DNA from: Prochlorococcus marinus str. MIT 0919
GTDB lineage: Bacteria; Cyanobacteriota; Cyanobacteriia; PCC-6307; Cyanobiaceae
Assembly: GCF_027359375.1 (NCBI RefSeq)
Contig: NZ_CP114779.1
Span: 1,240,001-1,304,000, forward strand
Length of the DNA stretch: 64,000 nt
Direction of reading: 5' to 3'
Within the stretch, counting starts at the first letter, position 1, and each line of letters starts with the position of its first letter. Made by a program: the position numbers and the translations under genes. Positions 26,090 to 36,382 of this stretch are shown here, piece by piece. The notes beneath the pieces are model-generated. The model ran no database searches. It worked only from the letters and a program-made list of their open reading frames with translations, and was not told the DNA's origin.

Positions 26090-26431
26090 TTAGCCAGGAG
26101 GCCAATTTAGCTTTCTTCCACCAATAACATGGATATGTAAATGAAAAACAGTTTGGCCAGCTTCGGCTCCAGTATTGATAATTGTTCGCCAATTGCTCAA
26201 TTTTTCTGCTTGGGCTACTTGTGCAGAAACTAATAATAAATGTCCTAATAATTTGCAGTCCTCATGACCAGCTGCTTTAAGGCTTGTTAATGGTTTCCTT
26301 GGGATAACAAGAAAATGGACAGGTGCTTGTGGTTGTATGTCACGAAAAGCTAAGCATTCAGCGTCACTATATATTTCATCACAAGGAATCTCTCCTTGAA
26401 GAATCCGACCAAAAATAGTTTCTTCTGCCAT
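26090..26431 (-). CDS. HIT-family nucleotide-binding hydrolase
   Basis: 113 residues with the histidine triad HLHIHVIGG near the C-terminus and an N-terminal FGRILQGEIPCDEI. This is the HINT/HIT branch, hydrolysing nucleotide monophosphate esters. The cellular substrate is unclear. I use ATG at 26431 rather than the TTG one codon upstream. Confidence 0.93.
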   Translation of the reverse strand: MAEETIFGRILQGEIPCDEIYSDAECLAFRDIQPQAPVHFLVIPRKPLTSLKAAGHEDCKLLGHLLLVSAQVAQAEKLSNWRTIINTGAEAGQTVFHLHIHVIGGRKLNWPPG

Positions 26432-26434
26432 CAA

Positions 26435-26693
26435 AAAGCTTTTACGTAACCAAATTGATATTAGTGAATTTTTATGGGCTTATCTCGATAAGGCTGTGGA
26501 CCTATGGCAGGGGGCAAATCATTATGGGACGTTGGACTTCCAATGGTGAACTCCAGGGCTTCAGCTAGCCAAGACTTTAGGCTTTGAAGAGGTTTAGGCA
26601 TTGCTTAGTTCAATCTCTAAACTTATTTTGGCTAAATTCTAATTTCCTTAAAAGAGTAATTTCACTCTATTTTGTGCATCTTCAGAAATGCTC
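26435..26693 (-). other. Intergenic region between rpsU and HIT gene, with hairpins
   Basis: About 260 bases with no supported ORF on the coding strand. CTTATCTCGATAAG (26479-26492) and a TGGACTTC / GAACTCCA hairpin (26533-26555) give local structure. It serves as the 3' region of rpsU and the 5' region of the HIT gene. Whether it holds a small RNA cannot be decided by eye. Confidence 0.4.
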
Positions 26694-26864
26694 TTATCTA
26701 CGCCTGTGTCTTTGTAATTGTTTTCTCTTGTATTTTTCAACAGGAGTTTCATGGTGCCTGAGGCGCTTTATATCCATAAAAATACCTGCTTTTGACACTT
26801 GCCTTTTGAAACGACGAATAGCCGATTCAATACCTTCGTTTTCTCCAACAGTAACCTGAGCCAT
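26694..26864 (-). CDS. rpsU: 30S ribosomal protein S21
   Basis: 56-residue reading frame, [20 protein letters not shown] at its start and an Arg/Lys-rich end ([13 protein letters not shown]). The core [18 protein letters not shown] is the S21 signature. S21 binds the 30S subunit near the Shine-Dalgarno interaction site. A TATAAT box lies 24 bases upstream. Short, but unmistakable by sequence. Confidence 0.95.
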   Translation of the reverse strand: MAQVTVGENEGIESAIRRFKRQVSKAGIFMDIKRLRHHETPVEKYKRKQLQRHRRR

Positions 26865-26887
26865 TCAATAATCTAAATAAGCATTTA

Positions 26888-26893
26888 ATTATA
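26888..26893 (-). promoter_or_regulatory. Candidate -10 box of rpsU
   Basis: A perfect TATAAT on the minus strand 24 bases upstream of the rpsU ATG, giving a leader of roughly 16 bases. Confidence 0.5.
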
Positions 26894-26946
26894 GCAAAAG
26901 CTATTTCGTATCAATTGAGTTTCTTCAAAATGATCAGTTTATGCCT

Positions 26947-27588
26947 TTATGGTATCGACATCACATCCTTTTGTTGAAAACCATGCTCTGTTAATTCTTT
27001 ATTTAAATCTTCTTGATTGGTCACTCTATCTACAAATAAAACTCCATTGAGATGATCCATTTCATGCTGAATACAACGTGATAAAAGGCCATCGGCGCTG
27101 AGTTTTTTAGGTCGCCCCATTTCATCGCGATAATTTAATTTGATAGAGGATGGCCTAATTACATTGAGATAAACACCAGGGATGCTTAAGCATCCCTCTT
27201 CATATGTTTCTATTGAAGCGCTAAATTCTGTTATTTCTGGATTAATTAAAATAATTGGCGGAGTGGTGGAGTTTTCAATATCTAAATCTATTACTAGAAG
27301 TTGCTGATGGATTCCTACTTGCGGAGCTGCTAAGCCAATTCCTTTTGCTGAATACATGCTGTGAAGCATCTTTTTAATTATTGTTCTTATAGAATCATCA
27401 ACTTTGCTAATGCGTTTTGCGGATTGTCGTAAGCCAAGGTTGCCTAATGTATGGATCTCTAGTGATGGTTTTTCCGTAGGTTCTTTAGAAACAAGAATAT
27501 TGCTTCCGCCTTTTTCTGCGTTTTTTGCGAGTTGAGCAAAATTCCTAGCCAAGGCGAAATTCTTAAAGCTATTACAGACTTTACTCAT
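26947..27588 (-). CDS. def: Peptide deformylase
   Basis: Removes the formyl group from nascent N-terminal methionine; Fe/Zn metalloenzyme. All three motifs are present: GIGLAAPQVG, EEGCLSIP (metal-binding Cys) and QHEMDHLNG (two metal-binding His and catalytic Glu). I favour ATG 27588 (213 residues) over ATG 27615, because the longer form adds nine unneeded residues and would overlap the start of the divergent S9 peptidase gene. Confidence 0.95.
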   Translation of the reverse strand: MSKVCNSFKNFALARNFAQLAKNAEKGGSNILVSKEPTEKPSLEIHTLGNLGLRQSAKRISKVDDSIRTIIKKMLHSMYSAKGIGLAAPQVGIHQQLLVIDLDIENSTTPPIILINPEITEFSASIETYEEGCLSIPGVYLNVIRPSSIKLNYRDEMGRPKKLSADGLLSRCIQHEMDHLNGVLFVDRVTNQEDLNKELTEHGFQQKDVMSIP

Positions 27589-27600
27589 TTTTAAGATGGT

Positions 27601-29547
27601 ATGGATAAAAAACACTCATCAAAAAATCAAAAATTTATAGATGCAGAGTTTGCTTTGGGTCAAATTCCAAAAATTAAATCTCCCAAATTAATAAGAAATT
27701 GGATTATTTGGTTAGAGCAACGCCCTTATGAACAAGGGAGAACAACCTTAATGGCTAGACCTTGGGGCAATTCAAACTTTGTATCGAAGGAACTCACATC
27801 AAACACTGTCAACATTAAAAGTCGTTTGCATGGTTATGGCGGCGGTGAATATGCATGTGCCAATTTAGGTAATGAGTTGATCATCACTTGGATTGACGAT
27901 ATTGATCAAGGTCTATGGCTTCAAAAGTGGAGCTTTCAGGAGAGTAGTTCTCATGGCCAAGTAACAGAGATAAAAGAAAGTTCTACTCCAATTTGTTTAT
28001 GTGTTCAGGAGGGTTACATAGTGGCAGATGGCTTGATTGATTTGGAGAGGAATAGATGGATAGGAGTTATGGAAAAAAACAAGCAAGACTACTTAGTTTG
28101 TTTTTCTTTAGATGCTGCATATCAAGCACCACAAATTCTTTATAAAGCAACTGATTTTATTGGTTATCCATCATTAAGCCCTGATGCAAAAAAACTGTCA
28201 TGGGTTGAATGGCAAAATCCTTATATGCCTTGGGATTCAAGTCAAATTTGCTTGGGCTTATTAGATGGTATGGGGGAATTATTTTTTCCTTCTATCTTGC
28301 AAAAGATAAAGGACTTTAATACAGAACAAAACTCTATTTTTCAACCTATATGGTTAACAAACGGACAGTTGGTTCTTGCAGAAGAAAGCTCCGGATGGTG
28401 GAATTTGGCTGTTATAGCAGCTGACATATCAGAAGAACATTTTGCTGACTTTCACAAACTATGGCCAATGAAAGTTGAGTTGGCATCTCCACAGTGGATT
28501 TCTGGTATTTCAACTATTTCTCCAATAGAGAATGGAATTCTTGCTCTAGGTTGTGAAGAGGCCAAATGGTCCATGCAAACTTTGGATAAGCAAGGGATAG
28601 TTCAAAAAATTCAACTGCCTTTTCATAATCTGAGTTCTTTAAGCTCTGAACGACATAAAGCAGTTGCAATTGCGAGTAATTCTTATACGAGTCCTGGATT
28701 GCTTGAGGTTGATTTGAAGACAGGAGAATGGAAACATCAAGCTTCTAAGGAAAATCTCTTAAATAGTGCGGACATTAGTTCGGCTCAATCATTTTGGTTT
28801 AAAGGCTTTGGAGGCGCAATGACTCATGCTTGGTATTACCCTCCAATTCAAGGTAGATCTGCATATTCACCTCTTTTAGTTAAAGCTCATAGTGGCCCTA
28901 CTTCTATGACTAATAGTGGCTTGGATTTGGAAATTCAGTTCTGGACTTCTAGAGGATGGACCGTTTTGGATGTTAATTACTCGGGATCATCAGGATTTGG
29001 GAGAGCATATCGTGATCGATTGAAAAATAAATGGGGTGAGGCCGATGTGGTGGATTGTTCAGCTGCAGCCCTGGAATTAGTAGAGGCTGGAAAAGTTGAT
29101 CAAAACTTGATTGCTATAGAAGGTTCTAGTGCAGGGGGTTTTACTGCCTTATGTTGTTTATGCTTTACAAAAACTTTTAAGGTTGCTTCTTGTAAATATC
29201 CTGTGAGTGACCTTATTGCCATGCAAAAATCAACACATCGTTTTGAAGAATATTATTTGGATTATTTGGTAGGTAAATTTGAAACTTATTCAAAATTATA
29301 TGAAAGCAGATCACCAATTAATAATGTAGAAAAAATAGATTCTCCTCTAATTCTTTTTCAGGGTATGAAGGATCAAGTAGTTTTACCTGAGCAAACTATT
29401 AACATCTTTCAGAATTTAGACTCAAGAAATATACCTGTTGAATTGTATACTTATAAAAATGAAGGACATGGTTTTCGAAATGGTAATACACGCGTTGATG
29501 TTTTAAAGAAAACGGAATCTTTTTTTAGGAAGCATCTTTTAATTTAG
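27601..29547 (+). CDS. S9-family prolyl oligopeptidase
   Basis: 648-residue serine peptidase. An N-terminal beta-propeller-like region (1-390) precedes an alpha/beta hydrolase domain (about 400-645) with the nucleophile elbow GSSAGGFTAL, an Asp in QGMKDQVVLP, and a His in NEGHGFRNG. No signal peptide is evident, so it is probably cytoplasmic, cleaving short peptides. The start is 12 bases from the divergent def start, so the promoters must overlap the genes. Confidence 0.9.
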   Translation: MDKKHSSKNQKFIDAEFALGQIPKIKSPKLIRNWIIWLEQRPYEQGRTTLMARPWGNSNFVSKELTSNTVNIKSRLHGYGGGEYACANLGNELIITWIDDIDQGLWLQKWSFQESSSHGQVTEIKESSTPICLCVQEGYIVADGLIDLERNRWIGVMEKNKQDYLVCFSLDAAYQAPQILYKATDFIGYPSLSPDAKKLSWVEWQNPYMPWDSSQICLGLLDGMGELFFPSILQKIKDFNTEQNSIFQPIWLTNGQLVLAEESSGWWNLAVIAADISEEHFADFHKLWPMKVELASPQWISGISTISPIENGILALGCEEAKWSMQTLDKQGIVQKIQLPFHNLSSLSSERHKAVAIASNSYTSPGLLEVDLKTGEWKHQASKENLLNSADISSAQSFWFKGFGGAMTHAWYYPPIQGRSAYSPLLVKAHSGPTSMTNSGLDLEIQFWTSRGWTVLDVNYSGSSGFGRAYRDRLKNKWGEADVVDCSAAALELVEAGKVDQNLIAIEGSSAGGFTALCCLCFTKTFKVASCKYPVSDLIAMQKSTHRFEEYYLDYLVGKFETYSKLYESRSPINNVEKIDSPLILFQGMKDQVVLPEQTINIFQNLDSRNIPVELYTYKNEGHGFRNGNTRVDVLKKTESFFRKHLLI

Positions 29548-30785
29548 GAATTGTCTTTCAACAGGTTAATAACTGAAATTAATTGTTCAACAAAGAGGTC
29601 AATTTCATTTATTGTAGATGTGAAATTAAGACTTGCCCTTGCTGAGGAATTGATTCCAAAAAATTTATGCAATGGCTGACAGCAATGATGTCCACTTCTA
29701 ATGCAAATATTGTTAGCATCTAGTAAGGATGCAATATCATTTGAATGTATATTTTTGATTGTAAAAGTTGCCAGTGGAGCGCGATTAATATCTTTGTCAG
29801 GCCTTGGACCCATTATATAAATATCTTCTATAAGCTCTAATTTTTTAAATAGATATTCCGTAAGCTCTCGCTCATAACTTTTTATATTATGTAGTCCAAT
29901 AGATTGTAGATATTTTAATGCGGCTCCCATCCCTATAGCCTCTGCTATGGCAGGTGTTCCTGCTTCGAATTTATGTGGCAAATCAGCCCAGGTAGCACTA
30001 TCTAGAGAAACATCTTGAATCATTTCACCTCCACCTAGAAATGGGGGCATATTCTCAAGAGTTTTTTCTTTGGCCCATAAAAAGCCACTCCCAGTAGGAC
30101 CACATAATTTATGCGCTGAACCAGCAAGAAAATCTATTTTTAAATCCCTTACATTGATAGGTTGATGAGCTAAACTTTGGCAAGCATCAATCATAATTAA
30201 AGCCCCAAAATTATGTACCTTTTCTGCAATTTTATTAATAGGATTGCAACAGCCAAGAACATTACTTACATGTTGAATACTGCAAATACGAGTTTTTTCA
30301 TTTATTTTTGAAAAGGCATCATCAATATCTAATTCTCCATTATGTGTAATCCCTATATATTTAATTATACATTTTTTTCTTTTTGCTAAAAGTTGCCAAG
30401 GTACTATATTGCTATGGTGTTCCATTAAACTAATTAATATTTCATCGCCTTCTTTTAAATTTGAATCTCCCCATGAATAAGCTACTAAATTTATTGCTTC
30501 AGTTGCATTTCTAGTGAAAACAATTTCTCTACTAGATTCAGCATTAATAAACCCTGCAGTTATATCACGAGCATTTTCAAATGCTTTGGTCGCCCTACAG
30601 CTTAATTGATGTGCACCCCTATGAACATTTGCATTATCAAATTCATAGTAATACTTTAGAGCATCAATTACTTTATATGGTTTTTGACTTGTAGCGGCAT
30701 GATCTAAGTAAATAAGATTTTTATTATTGGATATTAAAGGGAAATCAATCCTTGTAATTTCAGCGATATTATTTTTCTTTTGCAT
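29544..30785 (-). CDS. sufS: Cysteine desulfurase SufS
   Basis: PLP enzyme (group II) supplying sulfur for Fe-S clusters, last gene of the sufBCDS operon. The PLP lysine lies in FLAGSAHKLCGPTGSGFLW and the active-site cysteine in RSGHHCCQPL. 413 residues is the usual size. It ends overlapping the convergent peptidase stop by four bases. Eight bases separate it from sufD. Confidence 0.96.
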   Translation of the reverse strand: MQKKNNIAEITRIDFPLISNNKNLIYLDHAATSQKPYKVIDALKYYYEFDNANVHRGAHQLSCRATKAFENARDITAGFINAESSREIVFTRNATEAINLVAYSWGDSNLKEGDEILISLMEHHSNIVPWQLLAKRKKCIIKYIGITHNGELDIDDAFSKINEKTRICSIQHVSNVLGCCNPINKIAEKVHNFGALIMIDACQSLAHQPINVRDLKIDFLAGSAHKLCGPTGSGFLWAKEKTLENMPPFLGGGEMIQDVSLDSATWADLPHKFEAGTPAIAEAIGMGAALKYLQSIGLHNIKSYERELTEYLFKKLELIEDIYIMGPRPDKDINRAPLATFTIKNIHSNDIASLLDANNICIRSGHHCCQPLHKFFGINSSARASLNFTSTINEIDLFVEQLISVINLLKDNS

Positions 30786-30793
30786 TGTTTTTT

Positions 30794-32014
30794 TTAAATA
30801 GCTAAAAGATTATTTAAAAAGGCCCACCTTTTAGGTTGTAAAGGAATATTTTGGACAATCTCTTTTGCGTATCCTGCAAGAATTAATAATGAGGCATCAT
30901 TTCTATTAATACCCCTACTGTTTATATAGAAAAGCTCTTCTTCTTCTAATTGACTAATAGTTGCACCATGGGTGCATGAAACATCATCTGCGATAATTTT
31001 TAATTCTGGCTTTGTATTGATCTCTGCTTTTTCAGATAAAAGAAGATTTTTGCTCAATTGAGAGGCTTTAGTTTTTTGAGCAACCTTTGGAACATCAATT
31101 ACACCATGAAAGATAGAGTGTGAGCTATTAAAAGCTATAGCCTTTTGCAATTGCTCCAAGCTGCCTCCAGGACCATTGAACTTTACATATGTATGTGTAG
31201 ATAGCTGTTGATCATCCCTTGAGATTTGCAGACCATTTAACCTAGATTTTGCAAGACCTTTTAATTGCTTGATAGAAGGTTCTATTCTGCTTAACCCCCA
31301 ACCCTCTTGCATAAAGTGCAAGGAATAATCACTGTTTTTATCTTGCAATATTGAGGGCTTGGCTAATAGAGATAATGAATCATTACCTATGGCAATTAAA
31401 CCATGATTAATTCGTGCATTTTCTTCTAAGTATATTTCTGTCAAGTGACTTTGAGCTGCATTATTTTCTCCTGATATAATTTCTAGTAAATCAAGCTTTG
31501 CATTTTTTTCTAGTAAAATCAACACTCTAGTAGATGTTAATTGACTCTTAATTGTAGGCACAATAACTTCCAGTGAGTGCTTATTTTCAGCTGATACTTT
31601 GATTCCTAATATATAACTGGATGATGCTTGATTAATTGCCATTGTCCAGCTAGATGAAGAGTTTGCATATATTTTTTTTGCCAATGATTCAATTTCCTTA
31701 GAGTCTAGAAGACTAATTCCTTTAGGAAGAGCAGACTGCTTTATTTCTTCTATACTAAAATCTAATTGCACCCTAAAGGAATTACTTGCTGTTTCAGGCA
31801 TTCTTGCAAAACTAATATTTTCTTGTAAATCATTGATAGGCATTGATAACATATGTTTTAATTTTTTTATATCTGTAAACTTCCATTCTTCAGAAGTTTT
31901 GCTTGGCAGACCATATTGATTTAATTGCTTTTTGGCTTTTTCTTGGCTTTTTGTTAAGAAGCCTTTATTCTCTGGGAGTTTGTCTACCCATTCTTTTATT
32001 GAATTTTTAATCAT
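30794..32014 (-). CDS. sufD: Fe-S cluster assembly protein SufD
   Basis: 406-residue scaffold subunit of the SufBC2D complex, right-handed beta-helix domain with the C-terminal [22 protein letters not shown] motif. It overlaps sufC by four bases, indicating translational coupling. Confidence 0.94.
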   Translation of the reverse strand: MIKNSIKEWVDKLPENKGFLTKSQEKAKKQLNQYGLPSKTSEEWKFTDIKKLKHMLSMPINDLQENISFARMPETASNSFRVQLDFSIEEIKQSALPKGISLLDSKEIESLAKKIYANSSSSWTMAINQASSSYILGIKVSAENKHSLEVIVPTIKSQLTSTRVLILLEKNAKLDLLEIISGENNAAQSHLTEIYLEENARINHGLIAIGNDSLSLLAKPSILQDKNSDYSLHFMQEGWGLSRIEPSIKQLKGLAKSRLNGLQISRDDQQLSTHTYVKFNGPGGSLEQLQKAIAFNSSHSIFHGVIDVPKVAQKTKASQLSKNLLLSEKAEINTKPELKIIADDVSCTHGATISQLEEEELFYINSRGINRNDASLLILAGYAKEIVQNIPLQPKRWAFLNNLLAI

Positions 32015-32805
32015 TTCTTATCTTGTTGTGAATCTTGGATTCTTTTAAAGCCACCTTTTTCCAGTTCAATTGCAAGATCTATTGTTCCTGTTTTAATAAT
32101 CTTACCTTCATTCATGATATGCACGAAGTCAGGTTTAATTTCATCAAGTAGTCTTTTATAGTGGGTAATTAATATTGTAGATGTTTTTTTTGTGGATAAT
32201 TTATTAATAGCTTGAGAAACTATTCTTAAAGAATCTATATCTAAGCCAGAATCTGTTTCATCCAGAATTGATACTATTGGTTCTAAAATAGCCATTTGTA
32301 GGATTTCATTTCTTTTTTTTTCACCACCTGAAAAGCCTTCATTCAGATTTCTTTCTAAAAATGAGCTATTCATTTGTATAACTTCTAGGCAAGTAGTTAC
32401 AAATTCATCAAATTCAAATGTATCTAATTCTTCTTTCTTAAGGTATTTTCGCCTGGCATTTGTTGCAGCTCTTAGAAATTCACTATTACTCACACCTGGA
32501 ACTTCAACAGGGTATTGAAATCCCAGGAAAATCCCCATAGCTGCTCTTTCTTCAGGCTCTAAATTATTTATAGCTTTACCTTGAAAAGAGATTTCTCCTG
32601 AATTAATGGTGTATAGAGGATGGCCAGCTATTACCTTAGATAAAGTACTTTTACCACTTCCATTCCTGCCCATGATTGCGTGAACTTCTCCTTCACGAAT
32701 TTTTAAATTAACACCATTTAGTATCTTTTTAGCCTCAATTGAAGCATGTAGATCATTGACTTCCAATAATAAAGCTTTCTTTTGATTAGACACTTTGTGT
32801 AGCAA
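32011..32805 (-). CDS. sufC: Fe-S cluster assembly ATPase SufC
   Basis: Soluble ABC ATPase of the SufBC2D scaffold. Walker [10 protein letters not shown], signature [13 protein letters not shown] and Walker [13 protein letters not shown] are all present. The SufC-specific [15 protein letters not shown] segment is present too. The start is TTG at 32805, but a GTG four codons in is possible. Confidence 0.95.
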   Translation of the reverse strand: MLHKVSNQKKALLLEVNDLHASIEAKKILNGVNLKIREGEVHAIMGRNGSGKSTLSKVIAGHPLYTINSGEISFQGKAINNLEPEERAAMGIFLGFQYPVEVPGVSNSEFLRAATNARRKYLKKEELDTFEFDEFVTTCLEVIQMNSSFLERNLNEGFSGGEKKRNEILQMAILEPIVSILDETDSGLDIDSLRIVSQAINKLSTKKTSTILITHYKRLLDEIKPDFVHIMNEGKIIKTGTIDLAIELEKGGFKRIQDSQQDKK

Positions 32806-32834
32806 TTTTTTGTTCAGTTGGAAGTTAGAGGGGC

Positions 32835-34298
32835 TTACCCTACGGAGCCTTCTAGCTTGAGTGCAAGTAGGCTGTTGGCTTCAGAAGCAAATTCCATTGG
32901 CAACTGGTTAAATACATCTTTACAGAATCCATTTACCATCATCGATAATGCCTCTTCGTTACTAATTCCTCTACTCTGAAGATAAAATAATTGCTCTTCC
33001 GAAATTTTGGATGTACTTGCTTCATGTGCAACATTGGCGGAGGGTTGCTTTGAGTGGATATAAGGATAAGTATTGGCTTCTGCTTCAGCTCCAATTAGTA
33101 ATGAATCACATTGACTAAAGTTTTTTGCACCTTTAGCACCAGCTCGCATTTCGACTAGGCCTCTATAACTATTTTTAGAATTGCCAGCACTTATCCCCTT
33201 ACTTATTATCGTAGAACGTGTTTTATTCCCAATATGTATCATCTTAGTCCCTGTATCTGCTATCTGCTTGTTATTTGTTAAAGCTACAGAGTAAAACTCT
33301 CCTATAGAATTCTCCCCTATCAAAAGACAACTGGGATATTTCCATGTTATTGCAGAACCTGTTTCTACTTGAGACCAACTGATTTTGCTGTTTTTACCCC
33401 TACAGTGACCTCTTTTAGTAACAAAGTTATAAATACCGCCAACACCTTCTTCATTACCTGCATACCAATTCTGAACTGTTGAATATTTAATAGAAGAGTC
33501 ATCAAGAGCAATTAACTCTACTACTGCGGCGTGTAGTGTATTAGTGTCAAACATTGGTGCAGTGCAACCCTCCAAATAACTTACAGATGAGCCTTCTTCT
33601 GCAATAATTAATGTTCTTTCAAATTGACCTGATTCTCCTGAGTTAATTCTAAAATATGATGATAATTCCATCGGGCAATTGACACCTTTTGGTATAAATA
33701 CAAATGAACCATCACTAAATACTGCAGAGTTTAAGGCTGCAAAGAAATTATCATTTTTAGGGACTACGGTTCCTAAATAACGCTTCACTAGTTCTGGGTA
33801 TTTTTGAACAGCTTCACTGATTGAGCAGAATATAACTCCATCTTCAGCCAGCTTTTCTTTGAAAGTCGTTGCAATAGAAACACTATCAAAAACTGCATCA
33901 ACGGCAACATTAGTTAAACGTTTTTGTTCATTAAGTGGTATTCCTAGCTTTTCAAAAGTTTCTAATATTTCTGGATCTACTTCATCAAGGCTTTTTTTCT
34001 TTTCGATATCTTTGGGTGCGCAATAATAAACTATATCTTGATAATTAATTTCTGGATAGCTTAGATCAGCCCATTTAGGCTCTTTCATCTTTTCCCATTT
34101 TCTATAAGCATCTATTCGGAAATCTAGGAGAAAGTTAGGCTCATTTTTTTTGGCTGAAATTAATCTAATAATATCTTCATTCAAACCTTTAGGTATTTTT
34201 TCGGTTATGACATTTGTCGAAAACCCATATTTATAAGAACTGGTGGAAGATACAATTTCTTCAATTGAGCTGGTTGTAGTCATAGGGCTAATTGACAA
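32835..34298 (-). CDS. sufB: Fe-S cluster assembly protein SufB
   Basis: 487-residue core scaffold of the SUF system, with [21 protein letters not shown] and the C-terminal region [20 protein letters not shown] carrying the conserved His/Glu near the cluster site. First gene of the operon. The start is TTG at 34298, but the ATG five codons further in (34283) is also reasonable. In other cyanobacteria a divergent sufR repressor gene sits upstream; none does here. Confidence 0.96.
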   Translation of the reverse strand: MSISPMTTTSSIEEIVSSTSSYKYGFSTNVITEKIPKGLNEDIIRLISAKKNEPNFLLDFRIDAYRKWEKMKEPKWADLSYPEINYQDIVYYCAPKDIEKKKSLDEVDPEILETFEKLGIPLNEQKRLTNVAVDAVFDSVSIATTFKEKLAEDGVIFCSISEAVQKYPELVKRYLGTVVPKNDNFFAALNSAVFSDGSFVFIPKGVNCPMELSSYFRINSGESGQFERTLIIAEEGSSVSYLEGCTAPMFDTNTLHAAVVELIALDDSSIKYSTVQNWYAGNEEGVGGIYNFVTKRGHCRGKNSKISWSQVETGSAITWKYPSCLLIGENSIGEFYSVALTNNKQIADTGTKMIHIGNKTRSTIISKGISAGNSKNSYRGLVEMRAGAKGAKNFSQCDSLLIGAEAEANTYPYIHSKQPSANVAHEASTSKISEEQLFYLQSRGISNEEALSMMVNGFCKDVFNQLPMEFASEANSLLALKLEGSVG

Positions 34299-34378
34299 AC
34301 CTTTCTCGAAAAAGAGTCCAGCAATTAAGAGCAGTTATTCTTTTGTACTCTAGGTTACATCCTATCGAAACATTTTAG

Positions 34379-34741
34379 GTGAATAATACTGAGATGCCAA
34401 TTGAAGGCCCTTTAAATCTTGAGGATATTGAGAAGATTGATTTAGTGGAGGCTTCTAGTCTTGATAAGCATTATTTACGGCTGATGGCTCATTGCCTGGC
34501 TTCTTTTAAATTGATGTATCAAGAAACTCCCCGGAAAGGTTTCCCTTCGGAAGACGTCCGTTTGGAATGGTGCATGAACCAAGACGTATTAAAAAACCAG
34601 CCAGAATTCATTCCTGTTTTAATGAAGCAATTCGCTTCTGCTGAAAGCTATCTGGAGAACGTAGCTGCAAGTTATAGAGTTTTACCTTTGGAGCTCACGC
34701 TAGATCATTTGATCTCATATAGCCTTAACCCCAGCCTTTAA
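34379..34741 (+). CDS. Conserved-looking hypothetical protein, 120 residues
   Basis: Unrecognised. Mostly helical and soluble, with a central region HYLRLMAHCLASFKLMYQET and EWCMNQDVLKNQPEF. It occupies the position where many cyanobacteria have the SUF repressor sufR but shows no helix-turn-helix or cysteine cluster of SufR. The GTG at 34379 or the ATG at 34394 may be the start. Confidence 0.65.
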   Translation: MNNTEMPIEGPLNLEDIEKIDLVEASSLDKHYLRLMAHCLASFKLMYQETPRKGFPSEDVRLEWCMNQDVLKNQPEFIPVLMKQFASAESYLENVAASYRVLPLELTLDHLISYSLNPSL

Positions 34742-34966
34742 TCTCAGGCTTAAGAATTATTCTCGTATCTAATCGAATCAATAATCCATGATCCCAAAGC
34801 AAACATGATGGATGTGCAATTTTTGGATTAATGCTTTGTTTCTTTAGGAACAAATTTTTTTATGATTTTTCTCGTTTCAACTTTTGATCTCGTTCCTTAA
34901 AACCCTTGCAGTTCAGCTTGTTTCGAAGAACATATCAAGTTTTCTAAAATTTTCAGTAGTCAGTAG

Positions 34967-36139
34967 ATGCTGACCACAGTCGAGATCTACGCCCAATCTG
35001 ACGAAAATCAGAACATACTGATCCCGAACAAAAACGGAGGTTTTAAAGACGTGGCCCAAGATATTGATTCCCTGTCACGTCTAACACTGCGTCAACTTAG
35101 ACTGAAAGCTAGTGATTTAGGCGTGCCTTTATATAGCCGTAAAACAAAAGCTGTTCTTGCAAATGAGATTGTTTTGTATCAAGAGAAAAAAAAGTCTGAA
35201 GAGAAATTACTAGATGAAGATGCAGCTCCTAAAAAGAGAAAATTTTTAGGCTCTTCACTTTTTCAATCAAAAACTTCTACAAGGGTTGTTTTTCTTCCAA
35301 GGGATCCAGAATGGGCATATATTTTTTGGGAGATTTCAGAAAATGATCGCAAACGTGCTCAAGCGCAAGGGGCTAGTAGATTATCTCTTCGTTTGGCTGA
35401 TGTAACCGGTTATCAAAATGGTGAGGTAAATTCTGGGACTCTCAGAGAAGTCACAGTAGATAGTCATAGTACTGAGTGGTATTTGCCAATCCCTGTAGGA
35501 GATAGAGATTATCGAGTCGAGCTCGGTTATAGATTTGGTGCAAAATGGATTTCTTTAGCTTCGTCTTCTATTGCTCGGGTACCTTCTTTGCATCCTAGTG
35601 ATCAAATCCTTGATCAGTTTGTGCCTTTTAGTTTGGAATCTCCTTCAAGTGATTTTGTGGAGAGCACTCAATTGCTTGAGAAATCGGATAGTGGATTGCA
35701 TGAGAGGCTATATCAGAAAGCTACTAATCATTTTAGGAAAACTCGTGTTGGATCAGAAGAATTTCAGGAAGGTCGTTTGGCTAACAAAGATTTTAATGAT
35801 TCGGGAGCTGGACTTTGGGCTAGTGGTTTAAATGAGTCTGGTATTGGCGGTATTGCACCCAGAGAGAGAGCTTTTTGGTTAGTTGCTGATGCAGAATTAA
35901 TTGTTTATGGCTCAACAGACCCTTCTGCAAAATTGACAATAGGTGGAGAAGAAGTTCCTTTGGCTTCTGATGGAACTTTTCGATTGCAGGTTCCTTTTAG
36001 AGATGGTTCGCAGAATTATCTAATAGAAGCTGAAGATTCCTCTGGTCAACAAAAAAGAAACGTTAATATGAAATTTGAACGCGTTACTCCAGAGGACAAT
36101 ACAAATCCAGTTGATAAAGCTAAATCCGAATGGTTTTAA
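34967..36139 (+). CDS. DUF4912 protein with Rho_N-like N-terminus
   Basis: 390 residues. Residues about 35-65 (LTLRQLRLKASDLGVPLYSRKTKA) resemble the Rho N-terminal / SAP-like nucleic-acid-binding helix pair, and the middle region (about 95-200, VFLPRDPEWAYIFWEISEND) is DUF4912. A C-terminal beta-rich part (about 300-380, GSTDPSAKLTIGGEEVPL) looks like an Ig-like fold. A nucleic-acid- or surface-binding role is possible but undemonstrated. Confidence 0.8.
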   Translation: MLTTVEIYAQSDENQNILIPNKNGGFKDVAQDIDSLSRLTLRQLRLKASDLGVPLYSRKTKAVLANEIVLYQEKKKSEEKLLDEDAAPKKRKFLGSSLFQSKTSTRVVFLPRDPEWAYIFWEISENDRKRAQAQGASRLSLRLADVTGYQNGEVNSGTLREVTVDSHSTEWYLPIPVGDRDYRVELGYRFGAKWISLASSSIARVPSLHPSDQILDQFVPFSLESPSSDFVESTQLLEKSDSGLHERLYQKATNHFRKTRVGSEEFQEGRLANKDFNDSGAGLWASGLNESGIGGIAPRERAFWLVADAELIVYGSTDPSAKLTIGGEEVPLASDGTFRLQVPFRDGSQNYLIEAEDSSGQQKRNVNMKFERVTPEDNTNPVDKAKSEWF

Positions 36140-36162
36140 ATCCATCTAATACTGGTTAAAGA

Positions 36163-36333
36163 ATGTTGCGTTGGTTTGTAGCACTAACTCCTATTGCAGG
36201 TGCAATTATTCTTCCATTAGCTGTGCCAATTATTATTGAGCGCTTTGGCATATCTTCAGGAGTAATTGCCGTTTTACTTCTTACATCTATTTGGTTTGTT
36301 GCCATGTTACGAACATCTGAAATGCCCCACTGA
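36163..36333 (+). CDS. 56-residue membrane protein
   Basis: A small ORF with two hydrophobic helices (about 5-24 and 30-49; MLRWFVALTPIAGAIILPLA at the start) separated by a short charged turn IIIERFGI. It starts 24 bases after the DUF4912 stop. Length, clean start and helical hydrophobicity support a real gene. Unknown function. Confidence 0.65.
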   Translation: MLRWFVALTPIAGAIILPLAVPIIIERFGISSGVIAVLLLTSIWFVAMLRTSEMPH

Positions 36334-36382
36334 AATTTAGTTTAATTAAATTTTTTGATTATTTCCCTACGCCATCAACTCA

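Noticed and set aside
26584-26859. 91-residue plus-strand ORF
   Set aside because: It covers rpsU on the other strand. The minus-strand frame is a clear S21, so this is a shadow.
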